Part shown: positions 1 through 10,243 of the stretch, piece after piece | How positions within the stretch are numbered: position 1 is the stretch's first letter | Layout: the number at the start of each line of letters is the position of its first letter | From: Rheum nobile | Taxonomy: Eukaryota; Streptophyta; Magnoliopsida; Caryophyllales; Polygonaceae | NCBI GenBank assembly: GCA_027886185.1 | Contig: WOAB01000728.1 | Span: 1,736,001 to 1,800,000, forward strand | Length of the DNA: 64,000 bases | Reading direction: 5' to 3' | Made by a program: the position numbers and the translations under genes | Notes under the pieces: generated by a model | The model's database searches: none | What the model was told of the DNA's origin: nothing | The model's input: only the letters and a program-made list of their open reading frames with translations

Positions 1-780
1 TGGGAGCAAATGAAGGCCTTGATGAGAGCTCGCTTTGTGCCTCAACATCACACACGCGAGCTAAGGCAAAGGCTAGAGAATTTGAGGCAAGGATCCATGA
101 GTGCCGAAGAGACCTACAATGCTATGCAAGTTGCAATGGTTAGGGCCAATGTAATTGAAGATGAAGAAACCGCCATGGCTAGGTATCTTCGTATTCTCAA
201 TTCTTATTTGGCTAATGAAGTAGACTTGTATCCCTATGCCTCCATGACAGAATTGCTACACTTAGCCATCAAAGTTGAAAGAAAAACTAAGGCTAGGAAC
301 CAAGGAGGAAGAGTGACAAGTGGAACCCCCAACTCTTGGAGGAATCCTATTCAAAACCGAGGCTACCAACCTTATGGAAGAGAGCCACCTCAAGCAAAGG
401 ACAAGGGACAATCATCAAATCCTCATTTGGAGCAAGGAGGGCCAAGGAGGAGTGCTTAGCCAAGCCCCTCCACGCCAAGCCTAAGGCAGCCAGCCGTGGC
501 TCATAATGCCCCCAAAGGGAGTGCTCCTAACCCTTCTCTTAGAGCTAGAGATATCATATGTTATAAATGCCAAGGTAGAGGTCATATGATGAAGGATTGT
601 CCTAATAAGAGAACACTCATGATTAATCACCTAGGGCAATATGAATCTGAATCAGAATGTGATGAAAATGATGCTTGTGATGATGATGTTAATGTGCATG
701 AATCTGGTCTTGATGATGAGAATGGAATTGAATATGAGCAGGGTGAATCATTGATTGCTAGGAGAACTTTGCATGTGCAA
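1..780 (+). pseudogene. gag (capsid to zinc knuckle), CRM-like element
   Basis: This is gag of the CRM-like element, the structural protein that packages element RNA in virus-like particles. The frame is already open at base 1. It shows a basic, helical capsid C-terminus (residues such as ELRQRLENLRQGSMSAEETY) and then a low-complexity basic linker. One CCHC zinc knuckle, CYKCQGRGHMMKDC, lies at 559-600. A TAG at 457-459 cuts the frame between capsid and knuckle; translation would otherwise continue in the same frame. The boundary with protease near 780 is arbitrary because gag and pol are one frame. The N-terminus is missing only because the window starts inside it. Confidence 0.8.
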
Positions 781-1452
781 TCGGCTCCATATGATGATAA
801 TCAAAGAGAAAATCTTTTCCATACTCGTTGTCTAGTTAAAGGCAAGGTATGCAACATGATAATAGATGAAGGAAGTTGTTGTAATATAGCTAGCATTGAG
901 TTAGTTGATAAATTGCAACTTTCTACATTTCATCACCCTAGGCCTTATAAATTGCAATGGATGAATGATTGTGGTGAATTGAAAGTTAACAAGCAAGTTA
1001 AGGTGACTATAACACTAGGACATTATGAAGATACTATTTTATGTGATGTAGTGCCTATGCAAGCTTGTCATATTTTACTTGGTCGTCCATGGCAATATGA
1101 TAGGAAGGTTATGCATGATGGTTTTACTAACCGCCATTCATTTACTTTGCATGGTAAAAATGTTGTCCTCAAACCTATGACACCATCTCAGGTTACGGAT
1201 GAGTATGAGAAGAAAAGAAATAAGGAAAGGGAAGAGGAAAGAGTGAAGAAGGGAAAGGCTCCCCAAAAACAGCCCCCACCCACATCCAAGCCGAGCCAAA
1301 CCCTTAACATCCATCCCCTTACCATCCTCTTAGCTTCCAAGAGAGAGCTTAAGGTTGAGTTCCTAGACCCGGATACCACACTTATGCTATTGTGCAAGGA
1401 GCTTAGCTTGTTGAGTGATGATCTTAAGGCCACCCTTCCTCCACGTATTTAG
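781..1452 (+). pseudogene. aspartic protease domain, CRM-like element
   Basis: This is the retropepsin region that cleaves the gag-pol polyprotein. The active-site block reads MIIDEGSCCNIAS, with the catalytic Asp codon at 865. The second residue is Glu where related plant elements usually have Gly or Ser, so activity is doubtful. A ILLGRPW block follows at about 1072-1095 and matches the flap/second-half motif of plant gypsy proteases. A lysine/glutamate-rich linker leads to the TAG at 1450-1452, which separates protease from reverse transcriptase without a change of frame. Confidence 0.8.
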
Positions 1453-2388
1453 TCCATACTTGAGGAGTTCTATGATGTTTTCCCGGAGGAGATACCACCT
1501 GGCCTACCCCCTATTCGTGGCATAGAACACCAAATAGATCTCATTCCCGGAGCCATATTGCCTAATAGGCCAGCCTATAGGATGAACCCTAAGGAAACCC
1601 ATGAAGTCCAAACCCAAGTTAAGGAGTTGTTAGACAAGGGTTATATGAGAGAGAGTCTTAGTCCTTGTGTCGTGCCCGTGCTTTTAGTGCCTAAGAAAGA
1701 TGGCTCATGGAGAATGTGTGTGGATTGTAGAGCCATCAACAACATCACGGTCAAATACCGTCATCCTATCCCTCGCCTAGATGACATGTTAGATGAGTTA
1801 TATGGCGCCACAATCTTTTCCAATATAGACCTTAAGAGTGGTTACCATCAAATTAGGATGAAGGAAGGGGATGAGTGGAAAACCGCTTTTAAGACTAAGT
1901 TTGGTCTTTATGAATGGTTGGTCATGCCTTTTGGGCTAACTAATGCCCCTAGTACTTTCATGCGCTTGATGAACCATGTGCTTAGACATTATATAGGGAA
2001 GTTTGTTGTTGTGTATTTTGATGACATACTTGTGTACAACCGCTCCCTAGAAGACCATGAAGCTCATTTAAGGGAAGTTCTCTCTACCCTTCGTGTAGAG
2101 CACTTGTATGCTAATCTTAAGAAATGTGAGTTGTGCACTAATAGTGTTACTTTTCTTGGCTTTGTAGTGAACTCACAAGGATTGCAAGTGGATGAGCATA
2201 AGATCCAAGCCATTCAAGAGTGGCTAACACCCACCTCCATTGGCCAAGTGAGGAGCTTCCATGGATTAGCTAGCTTCTACCGGCGGTTTGTCAAGGATTT
2301 CAGCACCATCGCAGCCCCCTTGACCGAGATCACCAAGAAGCATAGTCCATTCAAATAGGGAGACCCCCAAGAAAGAGCATTCAACACC
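1453..2388 (+). pseudogene. reverse transcriptase domain, CRM-like element
   Basis: This RNA-directed DNA polymerase domain copies element RNA to cDNA. Visible motifs in order are VPKKDGSWRMCVDCRAIN, SNIDLKSGYHQIRM, MPFGLTNAPSTFM, the catalytic YFDD box (2014-2025) and the thumb block VRSFHGLASFYRRFV. The segment 1453-1557 before the first Met is in frame and reads as the usual protease-RT linker (DVFPEEIPPGLPPIRG). A TAG at 2356-2358 lies between the thumb and the RNase H domain. Frame and spacing are otherwise intact, so the damage is point mutation only. Confidence 0.88.
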
Positions 2389-4290
2389 TTGAAGGAGAAG
2401 CTGACCCGAGCACCATTACTAGCTCTCCCGGACTTCAACCGCCCCTTTGGAGTGGAGTGTGATGCTTCGGGCATAGGTATAGGAGGAGTTCTCATGCAAG
2501 AAGGTAAACTTATTGCCTACTTCTCTGAAAAATTGAAAGGTGCATGTCTTAATTACTCGACGTATGATAAAGAGTTGTATGCTTTGTTTCGAGTGCTTAA
2601 GACTTGGCAACACTACCTATGGCCTAGAGAATTTGTTTTGCATACTGATCATGAATCTTTGAAGCATTTTAAGAGTCAAGATAAATTGGATAGGCGCCAT
2701 GGTAGATGGATGGAATTCATTGAAACATTTCCTTATGTGATTAAGTTCAAGAAGGGAAAAGATAATGTTGTTGCTGATGCCCTTTCTAGGAGACATGTTT
2801 TGTTGACCACATTAGACTCTAGAGTGCTAGGATTTGCATACATAAAACAGTTATATGTGGATGATGCTGATTTTTGTGATGTTTATAAGCAATGTGTGCT
2901 AAAAGGTTCATTAGATAAGTATTACTTGTTTGATGGATTCTTGTTCAAAGTTGATAAAGTGTGCATACCTCGTTGTTCCCTTCGGTTGTTACTTGTTGAA
3001 GAAGCCCATAGGGGTGGATTAATGGGTCATTTTGGGAGGGACAAAACATATCACATGTTGCATACTCATTTCTTTTGGCCACATATGCTTAGGGATATTG
3101 AGCACCTAGTTAAGAGATGTTTGGATTGTTTGAAAGCCAAGTCTAAATTGAAGCCCCATGGATTGTACAGCCCTTTGTCTATTCCTACAGCCCCTTGGGA
3201 GGACATATCAATGGATTTTATTGTAGGATTGCCTAGGACTAAGAAGGGGAGAGATTCGATCTTTGTGGTAGTTGATCGTTTCTCTAAGATGGCGCATTCC
3301 ATAGCTTGCCATAAGACCGATGATGCACCCAATGTAGCTATCTTATTCTTTAGGGAAATAGTAAGGTTGCATGGTGTACCTAGGACTATAGTAAGTGACC
3401 GAGATGTCAAGTTCCTTAGCTCATTTTGGAAGACACTTTGGAGCAAGCTAGGAACTAGGTTATTGTTCTCTACCTCTAGTCATCCCCAAACCCATGGTCA
3501 AACGGAGGTGACTAGCAGAACCTTAACCACAATTCTTAGAGCCATTATTAGGAAGAATCTTAAGGCTTGGGAGGAAGCTTTGCCACATGTAGAGTTTGCT
3601 TATAATAGGACAGTCCATTCCTCTACACAATTGACTCTCTTTGAATGTGTTTATGGTGTGAATCATTTAACCCCACTTGATCTTACTCCCTTCCCCATGA
3701 AGGAGCGAGAAAGCTTTGATGCAGGTAAGCATTTGGATTTCATCAAGGAGCTGCATGAGCGCACAAGGAACAAGCTTCATGGCAAGGCGGAGCACAACGC
3801 AGCCAAGGCCAACAAAGGGCGCTGCCGCTTGGTGTTTCAACCCGGAGATCTTGTGTGGGTACATTTGAGGAAGGAGCGTTTTCCCGAGAAGCGCAAATCC
3901 AAGCTTTCACCAAGAGGAGACGGACCTTTCAAAGTGCTACACCGTGTTGGAGACAATGCATATGTCTTGGAGCTACCGGATGATTATGGAGTTAGCCCCA
4001 CATTCAATGTAGCCGACCTCACGCCATATCTCTCCCTGGATGAAGAAGGTGATTCGGGGTCGAATCCTTTCCAAGAAGGGGAGAATGATGAGGGATCATC
4101 CGAGGCTTCACCTAAGATGCACACAAGCATAGATGGTCCACTCACAAGAGCTCAAGCCAAGCGCATGCAAGAGGAGCTAGAGAACTTGGCAAGCCTTCAT
4201 GTCTCAAGGGAACCCGCCCTAGTTGAGGACTTCGCCGAGCCATTGCTAAGGACCTTGGTTGCCTTCTCAAACCAATCCATCATTGCTTGA
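2389..4290 (+). CDS. RNase H and integrase portion of pol, CRM-like element
   Basis: This is a 633-residue open segment of pol. RNase H starts at VECDASGIGIGG and includes the TDHESLKHF and DALSRR blocks. The integrase follows: the HHCC zinc site spans about 3004-3130 (HRGG, GHFGRDKTYHML, CLDCLKAK). The catalytic acidic residues are at codons 3214 (MDFIVGL), 3397 (VSDRD) and 3505 (HGQTEV). A GDGPFKVL block near 3915 is the GPY/F-type module. The tail GPLTRAQAKRM lies past the LTR boundary at 4086. It belongs to the same frame as the upstream segments and is cut off from them by the TAG at 2356, so it is a pol fragment rather than an independent gene. Confidence 0.85.
   Translation: MKEKLTRAPLLALPDFNRPFGVECDASGIGIGGVLMQEGKLIAYFSEKLKGACLNYSTYDKELYALFRVLKTWQHYLWPREFVLHTDHESLKHFKSQDKLDRRHGRWMEFIETFPYVIKFKKGKDNVVADALSRRHVLLTTLDSRVLGFAYIKQLYVDDADFCDVYKQCVLKGSLDKYYLFDGFLFKVDKVCIPRCSLRLLLVEEAHRGGLMGHFGRDKTYHMLHTHFFWPHMLRDIEHLVKRCLDCLKAKSKLKPHGLYSPLSIPTAPWEDISMDFIVGLPRTKKGRDSIFVVVDRFSKMAHSIACHKTDDAPNVAILFFREIVRLHGVPRTIVSDRDVKFLSSFWKTLWSKLGTRLLFSTSSHPQTHGQTEVTSRTLTTILRAIIRKNLKAWEEALPHVEFAYNRTVHSSTQLTLFECVYGVNHLTPLDLTPFPMKERESFDAGKHLDFIKELHERTRNKLHGKAEHNAAKANKGRCRLVFQPGDLVWVHLRKERFPEKRKSKLSPRGDGPFKVLHRVGDNAYVLELPDDYGVSPTFNVADLTPYLSLDEEGDSGSNPFQEGENDEGSSEASPKMHTSIDGPLTRAQAKRMQEELENLASLHVSREPALVEDFAEPLLRTLVAFSNQSIIA
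4066..4085 (+). other. polypurine tract, CRM-like element
   Basis: A purine-rich run ending in AAGAAGGGGAGAA sits directly against the first base of the 3' LTR. It would prime plus-strand cDNA synthesis. It lies inside the integrase reading frame, as expected where coding sequence continues into the LTR. Confidence 0.65.
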
Positions 4291-4982
4291 GTGTGACCGT
4301 ATTCTCCAGCCAAGAAGTCGTTTTTATTCACTTCATTTAAGTGTGTTTTGGACACTTTATTGGGCTTGTTTTAGGACTACTTTTTGGATGCCTTACTTAG
4401 GCCTTTTTGAGCTTGTTTTGGGCCGGCTCCCCTAGGAGTATTTAAGGCCAAGTTGTTGTACTTTGAAGACACTTTTCAGATTTCAAAGAATGCATAAATT
4501 CATTTTCCATACATGGAAATGAGAGCTCTCAAGGAGAGGCTTCTCAAGGTTGATTCGGTTTAGCTTGGTTGTCTTGCGTTGTGTCAATCTCTTTCGAGTT
4601 GTTGGTGCTCGTAGGCTTCACGAGCCTCCTTCTCGTGCTCTTTGGATCCGTCCATCGTTGTATGAGATTGTAGAAGGTAGGGTTGGTTGTGCATTTGGTT
4701 TGGTTCTTGATCTCTTCAAGGATCAAGGGTTTCTCCATTGTCATCTCCGGTTCTTCCTATATCTCTCTTGTTACTTGGAGCATTTGGTTAGGTTCTTGGT
4801 GTGCCCAGCCCCAAGGGTTCTATCATTGCCCCTATTCGGTTCTATCTCTTTCCTTTCCTTTTCTTTGTTTGTGTGTCGTTTCTGCTTGCTAACCATTGTT
4901 GCATTTCGTGTGTCTTCACTCTCCATCTTCAACCGAGTTACTTGGCGTCAAGATCGGGCATCCCGCGACTGACCTCGCATCA
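4086..4982 (+). repeat. 3' LTR, CRM-like element (897 bp)
   Basis: The boundaries are inferred from the polypurine tract on the left and matching inverted termini, TGATG at 4086 and CATCA ending at 4982. A TATA-like TATTTAAG is at 4439-4446. The first 205 bases encode the C-terminus of integrase. The partner LTR is outside the window, so the edges cannot be checked by pairwise comparison. Confidence 0.7.
4439..4446 (+). promoter_or_regulatory. TATA-like box in CRM-like LTR
   Basis: TATTTAAG lies about 350 bases into the LTR, at a plausible distance from the LTR start for a U3 promoter. There is no further support. Confidence 0.35.
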
Positions 4983-6232
4983 CAGCGTGAACTTTGAACT
5001 TTTATGGTGTGTTTGTAATCCTTGCAAGTGACAAACATTTGGTCATATTGTTGTTTTTATTGGATTTTAATGTAATGTAGTAGAAGATACTCAGTTTGTG
5101 TTTGATGTTTTAAGGACATGATGTATTGTTTGAAATCTTGTACGAATTTGTTTTACAATTAAAAAATTTCTTATCATCAATATTTTTAACTGCTATTTGT
5201 GGATAGTTGAAACTTTGCACATAGCATACTCATTAAGCAGATTTAGGTATTGTTGCATCTTAGGCCTAAGATGCATCTTTGAAGTGTCTTCGTAGGGATA
5301 GTTGGAAATTGTCCCCGGATGTTTCTTAGAAGTGTCTTTTTAGGGATAATTATTCAACTATATTATCCCCATATGCTTCTTAGAAGTGTCTTTTTAGGGA
5401 CAATTATTCAACTATATTGTATCTCTAGGGACAGTTTGAAATTGTCTCTTTAAGGATAATTGGAAGTGCGTCTTTATGTACAGTTGTGTCTAAAGTCATT
5501 GTTTATGTGTTTTTTAGGGACATTTGTTCAACAATACTTTCTCTCTATGGACAACTGAAATCTGTCTCTTTAGGGACAATGGGAAACTGTTTCTAGATGC
5601 TTTTTGGAAATGCCTCTTTTAGGGACAAGTGTTCCCAAATTCATTTTGAAAGTGTCTTTTTAAGGGACAGTTGTTCAACAATACTTTCTCTTTAGGGACA
5701 GATTTCAGTTGTCCCCTTATGTTTGTTGGAATTGCCTCTTTAGGGACAGTTGTCCCCAAAGGCATTTTTGAAATTTCTTTTTTTAGGGACAGTTGTTTAA
5801 CCATATTTTCCCTTTATTGAAAGTTGGAAATTGTCTCTTTAGGAAAAGTTGGAAAACTGTCCCCAGATGCTTCTTGGAAGTTATCCTTTAGGGACAATTG
5901 TCCCCAAAGGCATTTTGGAAATGTCCTTTTTTAGGAACAGTTGTTCAATAATACTTTCCCTTTAGGGACAGTTGTCCCCAGATGTCTATTGGAACTGTGT
6001 TTTCAGGGACAGTTGTTTAACTACATTATCTATCTAGGGACAGTTGGAAATTAATTCTTTTAGGCTCAGTTGTCCCATGAGTCATTTGGGAAGTTTTTTT
6101 TAAGGTCCAGAATATTACATTTTCTCAACAATAGTGCATTTAAGAACTCATTTTCCAAAACTGATAAAAAAATATTATTTAACAATTCTAGAATTAGATT
6201 TTAAGTTTCTGCAAGATAAAACCCTCACATTT
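4983..6232. other. MULE 3' flank with dispersed GGGACAGTTG-type repeats
   Basis: There is no gene here. From about 5290 to 6090 an imperfect unit of roughly 70-80 bases recurs. It is recognised by TTTAGGGACAGTTG and TTGTCCCC words in both orientations, with at least a dozen degenerate copies. A perfect 22-bp palindrome lies at 5254-5275. The same GGGACAGTTG word occurs in the intron and 5' flank of the adjacent transposase, which ties this stretch to the MULE. Confidence 0.6.
5254..5275. repeat. perfect 22-bp palindrome
   Basis: TGCATCTTAGG is followed directly by its reverse complement, with no spacer. Confidence 0.9.
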
Positions 6233-9033
6233 TCAGCAAAACAACAAACTGTTGTACCTGAATTTCATAGAAATAATATTTTTTTGTTGTTCAAAAAAAA
6301 AAAACTCCAACTGCATCAACTTGTTGCTTGATGCTTTGTTCCTGCATGTATTCTTGGTGTGCTCAGCAGAACCGCAGATGTTGCACTTGCGAGGTCTTCT
6401 TGATGCTTTTTTGTTGGCAATTCTCCCAAATTCTCCTGCAGAAGGTAACCTTCTCTTTCTTGGCTTGCCAGTCTTTCTTGTGACAAGTGGAAGATTACAT
6501 TCTATGTTGATTACATCATCTGGGACAATATCTTCTGATTGTGTAGGTACTGGGTAGATTGTCTCTCGGTATGCGTTGTACCAAGCTGAAGTATAGTAGT
6601 ATCTGCTAACGAAATCTGTCATTTTCCATTTTTTATTCTTAATGGCAACTAATGCATGTACATAAGGAATGTGTTCTACATCAAATACCTTGCAGCTGCA
6701 CTTTTTGGCTTTTAAATCAACCACTCCATAGAATTTGTCACCTGTTACTTGAAATTGAACGGAGTTCAGTTCTCTCACTTCATACATTTTTGACAGATTG
6801 TATCTTTCCTCGAGTATTTTTTGGATAGATGGTGTCAGTGTCTCCTTGTTCTCCTCTACCTTCTATTGTCTCTCGCTAAACCACTTTGATATCAAATTTC
6901 TTATGTATTCAAGAAGAGCAACAATCTGGAATGATCTTGCTAGCCTGAGCACATTGTTGACAGATTCTGCATTATTTGTGGTCAGAATATTGTATCTTTG
7001 CCATTTGCAATGTGCTCTAGCCCATTTCTCCAATTTTGCAATTTCTAGATACTTTTCTATCTCTGGATTTATGCTGCATATCTTCTGGAAATTATCATCA
7101 AAATCTGCTCTTGTGTAACTTTTTGCAGCTTTTGTAAACAATCTGCACACTCCTTTGTCTCTGAATCTTGTTTTCAAATTTTCTTTCAAATGCCTTGTAT
7201 ATACTACATGTTCAGATGAAGAGTACACAAGCTCAACAGCTTTGAAAATACTCTGGTGCCGATCAGAGACAATAACCAACTGGTTTGAAGAAGGAATCAC
7301 CTTAGCCAACTGTTCAAAGAACCATGTCCAGGACTTGTCATTCTCAGAATCTACTACATCATAAGCAAGTGGGTAGATTTGATGGTTCCCATCTTGTGAA
7401 GATGCAATCAAAAGATGTCCCCCATACTTTCTGTGTAAGTGTGTTCCATCAACCATGATTACCTACAAAAGATTGCATTCACCATGTAAGTTTCAATCTA
7501 GATAAAATCTATTGTGGACACTATGCAATTGTCCACACAGCCTTCTTAGTGTCAATTTGCAATTGTCCCTATTTCATTCAAGATACTGTGAAATTGTTCC
7601 TTGATACTCATTAGGGACACCTGCAAACTCTTTCTGAGTCTCATTGGGGACAGTTGCAAACTGTCCCTATTTGCAATAGGGACAGTTAAACTCTTTTTAG
7701 AGTTGGAATGTGAAATTGTTCCTAGATACTCATTAGGGACACTTCCAAACTCTTTATGGAGTATCATTGGGGACAGTTGCAAACTGTCTCTAAATCATCT
7801 TTTTTGAAAGTTCAACTCTATAACAAAAGTATCATTTTGAATAACTCACACTGCAGATTGATCTTAATTTTGGTACTTTTCTCATTACTTGAAAACCTTT
7901 GATTGATGCTCCAATTGCGATGAATACATATTTGAAACGGTGTTGGTCTTCAGTTTTTAAGCATGTGTATGTACCGTTGTTTATTTGTTTGATACTGTGA
8001 CAGTATATAGGAAGCGTCCCATAATTTGCTTCAGGTGTCCCTCTTATGAGATTTTGTGCCCATTCATGTGCCCTCCAAGCTGTCCAATAGCTTATATCCT
8101 GAAAAAACTCAGTTCTCATGTCATTGCGAATCATATTAGGCACCGGCCCCTTTGATATATTTATAAACCTGCATTGAAGGCAAGATATCTGTTAAACAAA
8201 AATTATTTCTGAGACTATAGAATATAATGTTATTTGGTTGGACATTTACCTTGTCTTCATTGTCTCTCCAACCATTTTGAAGGAGGGTTTAATGGTGTTT
8301 TCACATCTGAAGTCAAAAGAGCAAGTATGTTCTTGAACAAATATTCGCACTTCGAAGAATTCAGTACCATGCAATACCGCAGCCCTTAATCTCCACTTAC
8401 ATTCAGCATCCAGACATACAATCTTATACAGTCGAGGATTTGATTTCTTTACTTTAAATCCAAAGTTGTCACGCATTGCCATATGTTTCACAACATTGTA
8501 AGCTCTCTTTTTGTCCCAAAAATCTGTCCCACTATAATGAAGTCTGTATTGACTGGATTTTGTGTTGTCTCATTTTGCTCATAGATTGATCCAGTTTCAA
8601 GATTGCTTGTCTCTGTACAACAAACATTGCCACTGTATTGTTCCAAATGGTAACTAGATTGAAGAGAAGCTATATTGTTCTGCACAGTATCATGATTATC
8701 GTTGCTTCCATGAGTGTTTCTAGTTAATGACACATATAAAGGCAAACTTCATGAAACTCCAGGGTCCTCATTGATCTCAAAGAAGCTTCTGAAATCCTCC
8801 TCTGTATCGACCAAGTACGCTTCTCTGAATTTCTGGAATGGATTCAAATGACTAATTCTCAATTCATCAAGTGAAGAATTGATGTTTAATCTTTCCTTTA
8901 TCCTTTTCTTCAGTTCTTGGAACTTTATACTCTCATTATACACAATTGCCTTGGAAAGTACATTCTCAATGTATGTGCTAATTCCATCTTTTATCTTCCA
9001 TTCTCCTCCATAGCACACAGTAATAATCTTCAT
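6233..9033 (-). pseudogene. Mutator-like (MULE) transposase, decayed
   Basis: This is a cut-and-paste DNA transposase of the MuDR type, read on minus from an ATG at 9033. The N-terminal segment is 9033-8250. It carries the MuDR DNA-binding zinc region (DNFGFKVKKSNPRLY, CLDAECKWRLRA, EHTCSFD). Exon 8168-7850 follows, then intron 7463-7849 and exon 7462 onward. The exon from 7462 starts the catalytic core: VDGTHL (first Asp), VSDRHQSI (second Asp), NNAESVNN (Glu). The C-terminus has a SWIM-type finger, CSCKVFDVEHIPYVHAL, in which the third Cys is Tyr, and a CCHC knuckle CNICGSAEHTKNTC. Breaks are a TGA at 8751-8749, a one-base frame change in a T run near 8517, and a stop at 6865-6863. The splice sites are GT-AG (GTAAAT, GTGAGT donors). 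Family assignment is firm; the exact 3' end is not. Confidence 0.85.
7463..7849 (-). repeat. MULE intron packed with GGGACAGTTG motifs
   Basis: The predicted intron of the transposase (minus-strand donor GTGAGT at 7849, acceptor TTTGTAG at 7463) contains several GGGACA and TGTCCC words. One is a 21-bp inverted repeat at 7647-7667 with arms GGGACAGTT and AACTGTCCC around GCA. Confidence 0.65.
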
Positions 9034-10243
9034 GTTTATCTACATAATAAAGATGTTATAAATAATTTTTCATTTTATTTTAACATACCATTCCTTTTGG
9101 GGACAGTTGCAATATGTCCCTTAGAACTAGAATCTGGTTGTGACGGTTGCAAACTACAAATGTCCCAATCTTCTTCGAGGACAGTTGCAATATGTCCCTC
9201 AGAACCAGACAGTTTGCAACTGTCCCAATCTGTTTTGGGGACAGTTGCAATATGTCCCTCAGAATCAAAATCTTTCTTGGGACAGTTGCATATCATTTTA
9301 ATACTAATTTGTCCCAATCTGCTCTGGGGACAGTTTAGTATTGTCCGGGACAGTTGCAAAATGTTCTCAGATCTTTCATGGAGACATTTTCAAATTTTCT
9401 TCAACAAGGATACAGTTGCACATCACTCATCATACATAGAGTACACATCATTTTAATATTATAAACATTTTTTTTTCTCATAGCATTTTCTTGGGGATAG
9501 TTGCTATCTGTCTCTCAGCAATGGAATCTGGTTGAGAGAGTTTCAAACTGTCTCAAGCAGCTTCGATTGTTTTTCGCAATTCGACATTTGGAAACTTTTA
9601 ATTGTTGTTTCTAATCAACTGAATATCTCTTCCATACTATTTTTCGGACGTATATAAACTATATTGAAGTATCAAAATCACTTGTAATACATACCTCTTT
9701 TCAATTTCAAATTCCACAGTCTTCGCCCAAACAACTTCGATTCTCTGTGTCGATTACTTCTGATCTGTTTTTTGCTCTTTATTTTGTCGAATTGCTTCTA
9801 ATTCTGTGTCGAATCTATGCAGTTTGTCGAATTAATTATGTGTCGAATTGCTCTTTCTTGCGGAGGAAACAAATTCGTTCGGATTTGTTGCGTGCGTGTT
9901 GTTATTTTAATGACCTAGGGGGTCATGCAGCTGATATTCATAATTTGGACCCTAAATTTGCTATTCAGGCCCTCTTAAGGGGTCATTTATCCTAAGCATG
10001 GTAAATTTTGGATCTTAAAAGCCCAATTAGCCCATTTTACCCATCCTCTTATCAATTTGTACGTTAACCTTATTCACCATTATTACAACATTAACCCTAA
10101 CATTAATTTGTCTTCCTTTTCAAGACAAATTTGAAATTGTTTGAGAAGCATTTAATCGGTGTTGAACTTTCCATGGTTTGTTTGGTTCAAGATGTTGTTT
10201 CGGTTGAGATCGAGGGTGTGGTTCATGTGGTCTCCATGCGTCG
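9034..10243. other. MULE 5' flank with repeats; no gene recognised
   Basis: 9094-9560 holds at least four close copies of GGACAGTTGCAATATGTCCC and further GGACAGTTG words. From 9570 to 10243 I recognise no gene. The stretch 9925-10000 (repeated GGGGTCAT-like words) could be near the MULE terminus, but no matching inverted partner is visible in the window. The partner may lie left of the CRM-like insertion. Short open frames here are not supported as genes. Confidence 0.5.
10239..10243. repeat. target-site duplication (left), solo LTR
   Basis: CGTCG here is matched by CGTCG at 13414-13418, directly outside the two LTR termini. Confidence 0.85.

Larger units (their letters stand above)
1..4982 (+). 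mobile_element. Ty3/gypsy chromovirus, CRM-like, 5'-truncated by window edge
   Basis: This is the 3' part of an LTR retrotransposon in the order gag, protease, reverse transcriptase, RNase H, integrase, 3' LTR. The whole coding part lies in one frame (positions 1, 4, 7 and so on) from base 1 to 4290. It is interrupted only by TAG codons at 457, 1450 and 2356. The integrase tail contains a GPLTRAQAKRM segment, has no recognisable chromodomain, and runs about 205 bases into the LTR. Known CRM-clade elements have this arrangement, so CRM is the most likely clade; that assignment is by eye. The 5' LTR and target duplication lie outside the window. The stops show the copy is dead on its own. Confidence 0.85.

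Noticed and set aside
10131..10243. Short frame that would continue across the solo LTR after 13414
   Set aside because: About 50 codons once the LTR is removed, without an ATG near its start or any recognisable motif; too weak to call.
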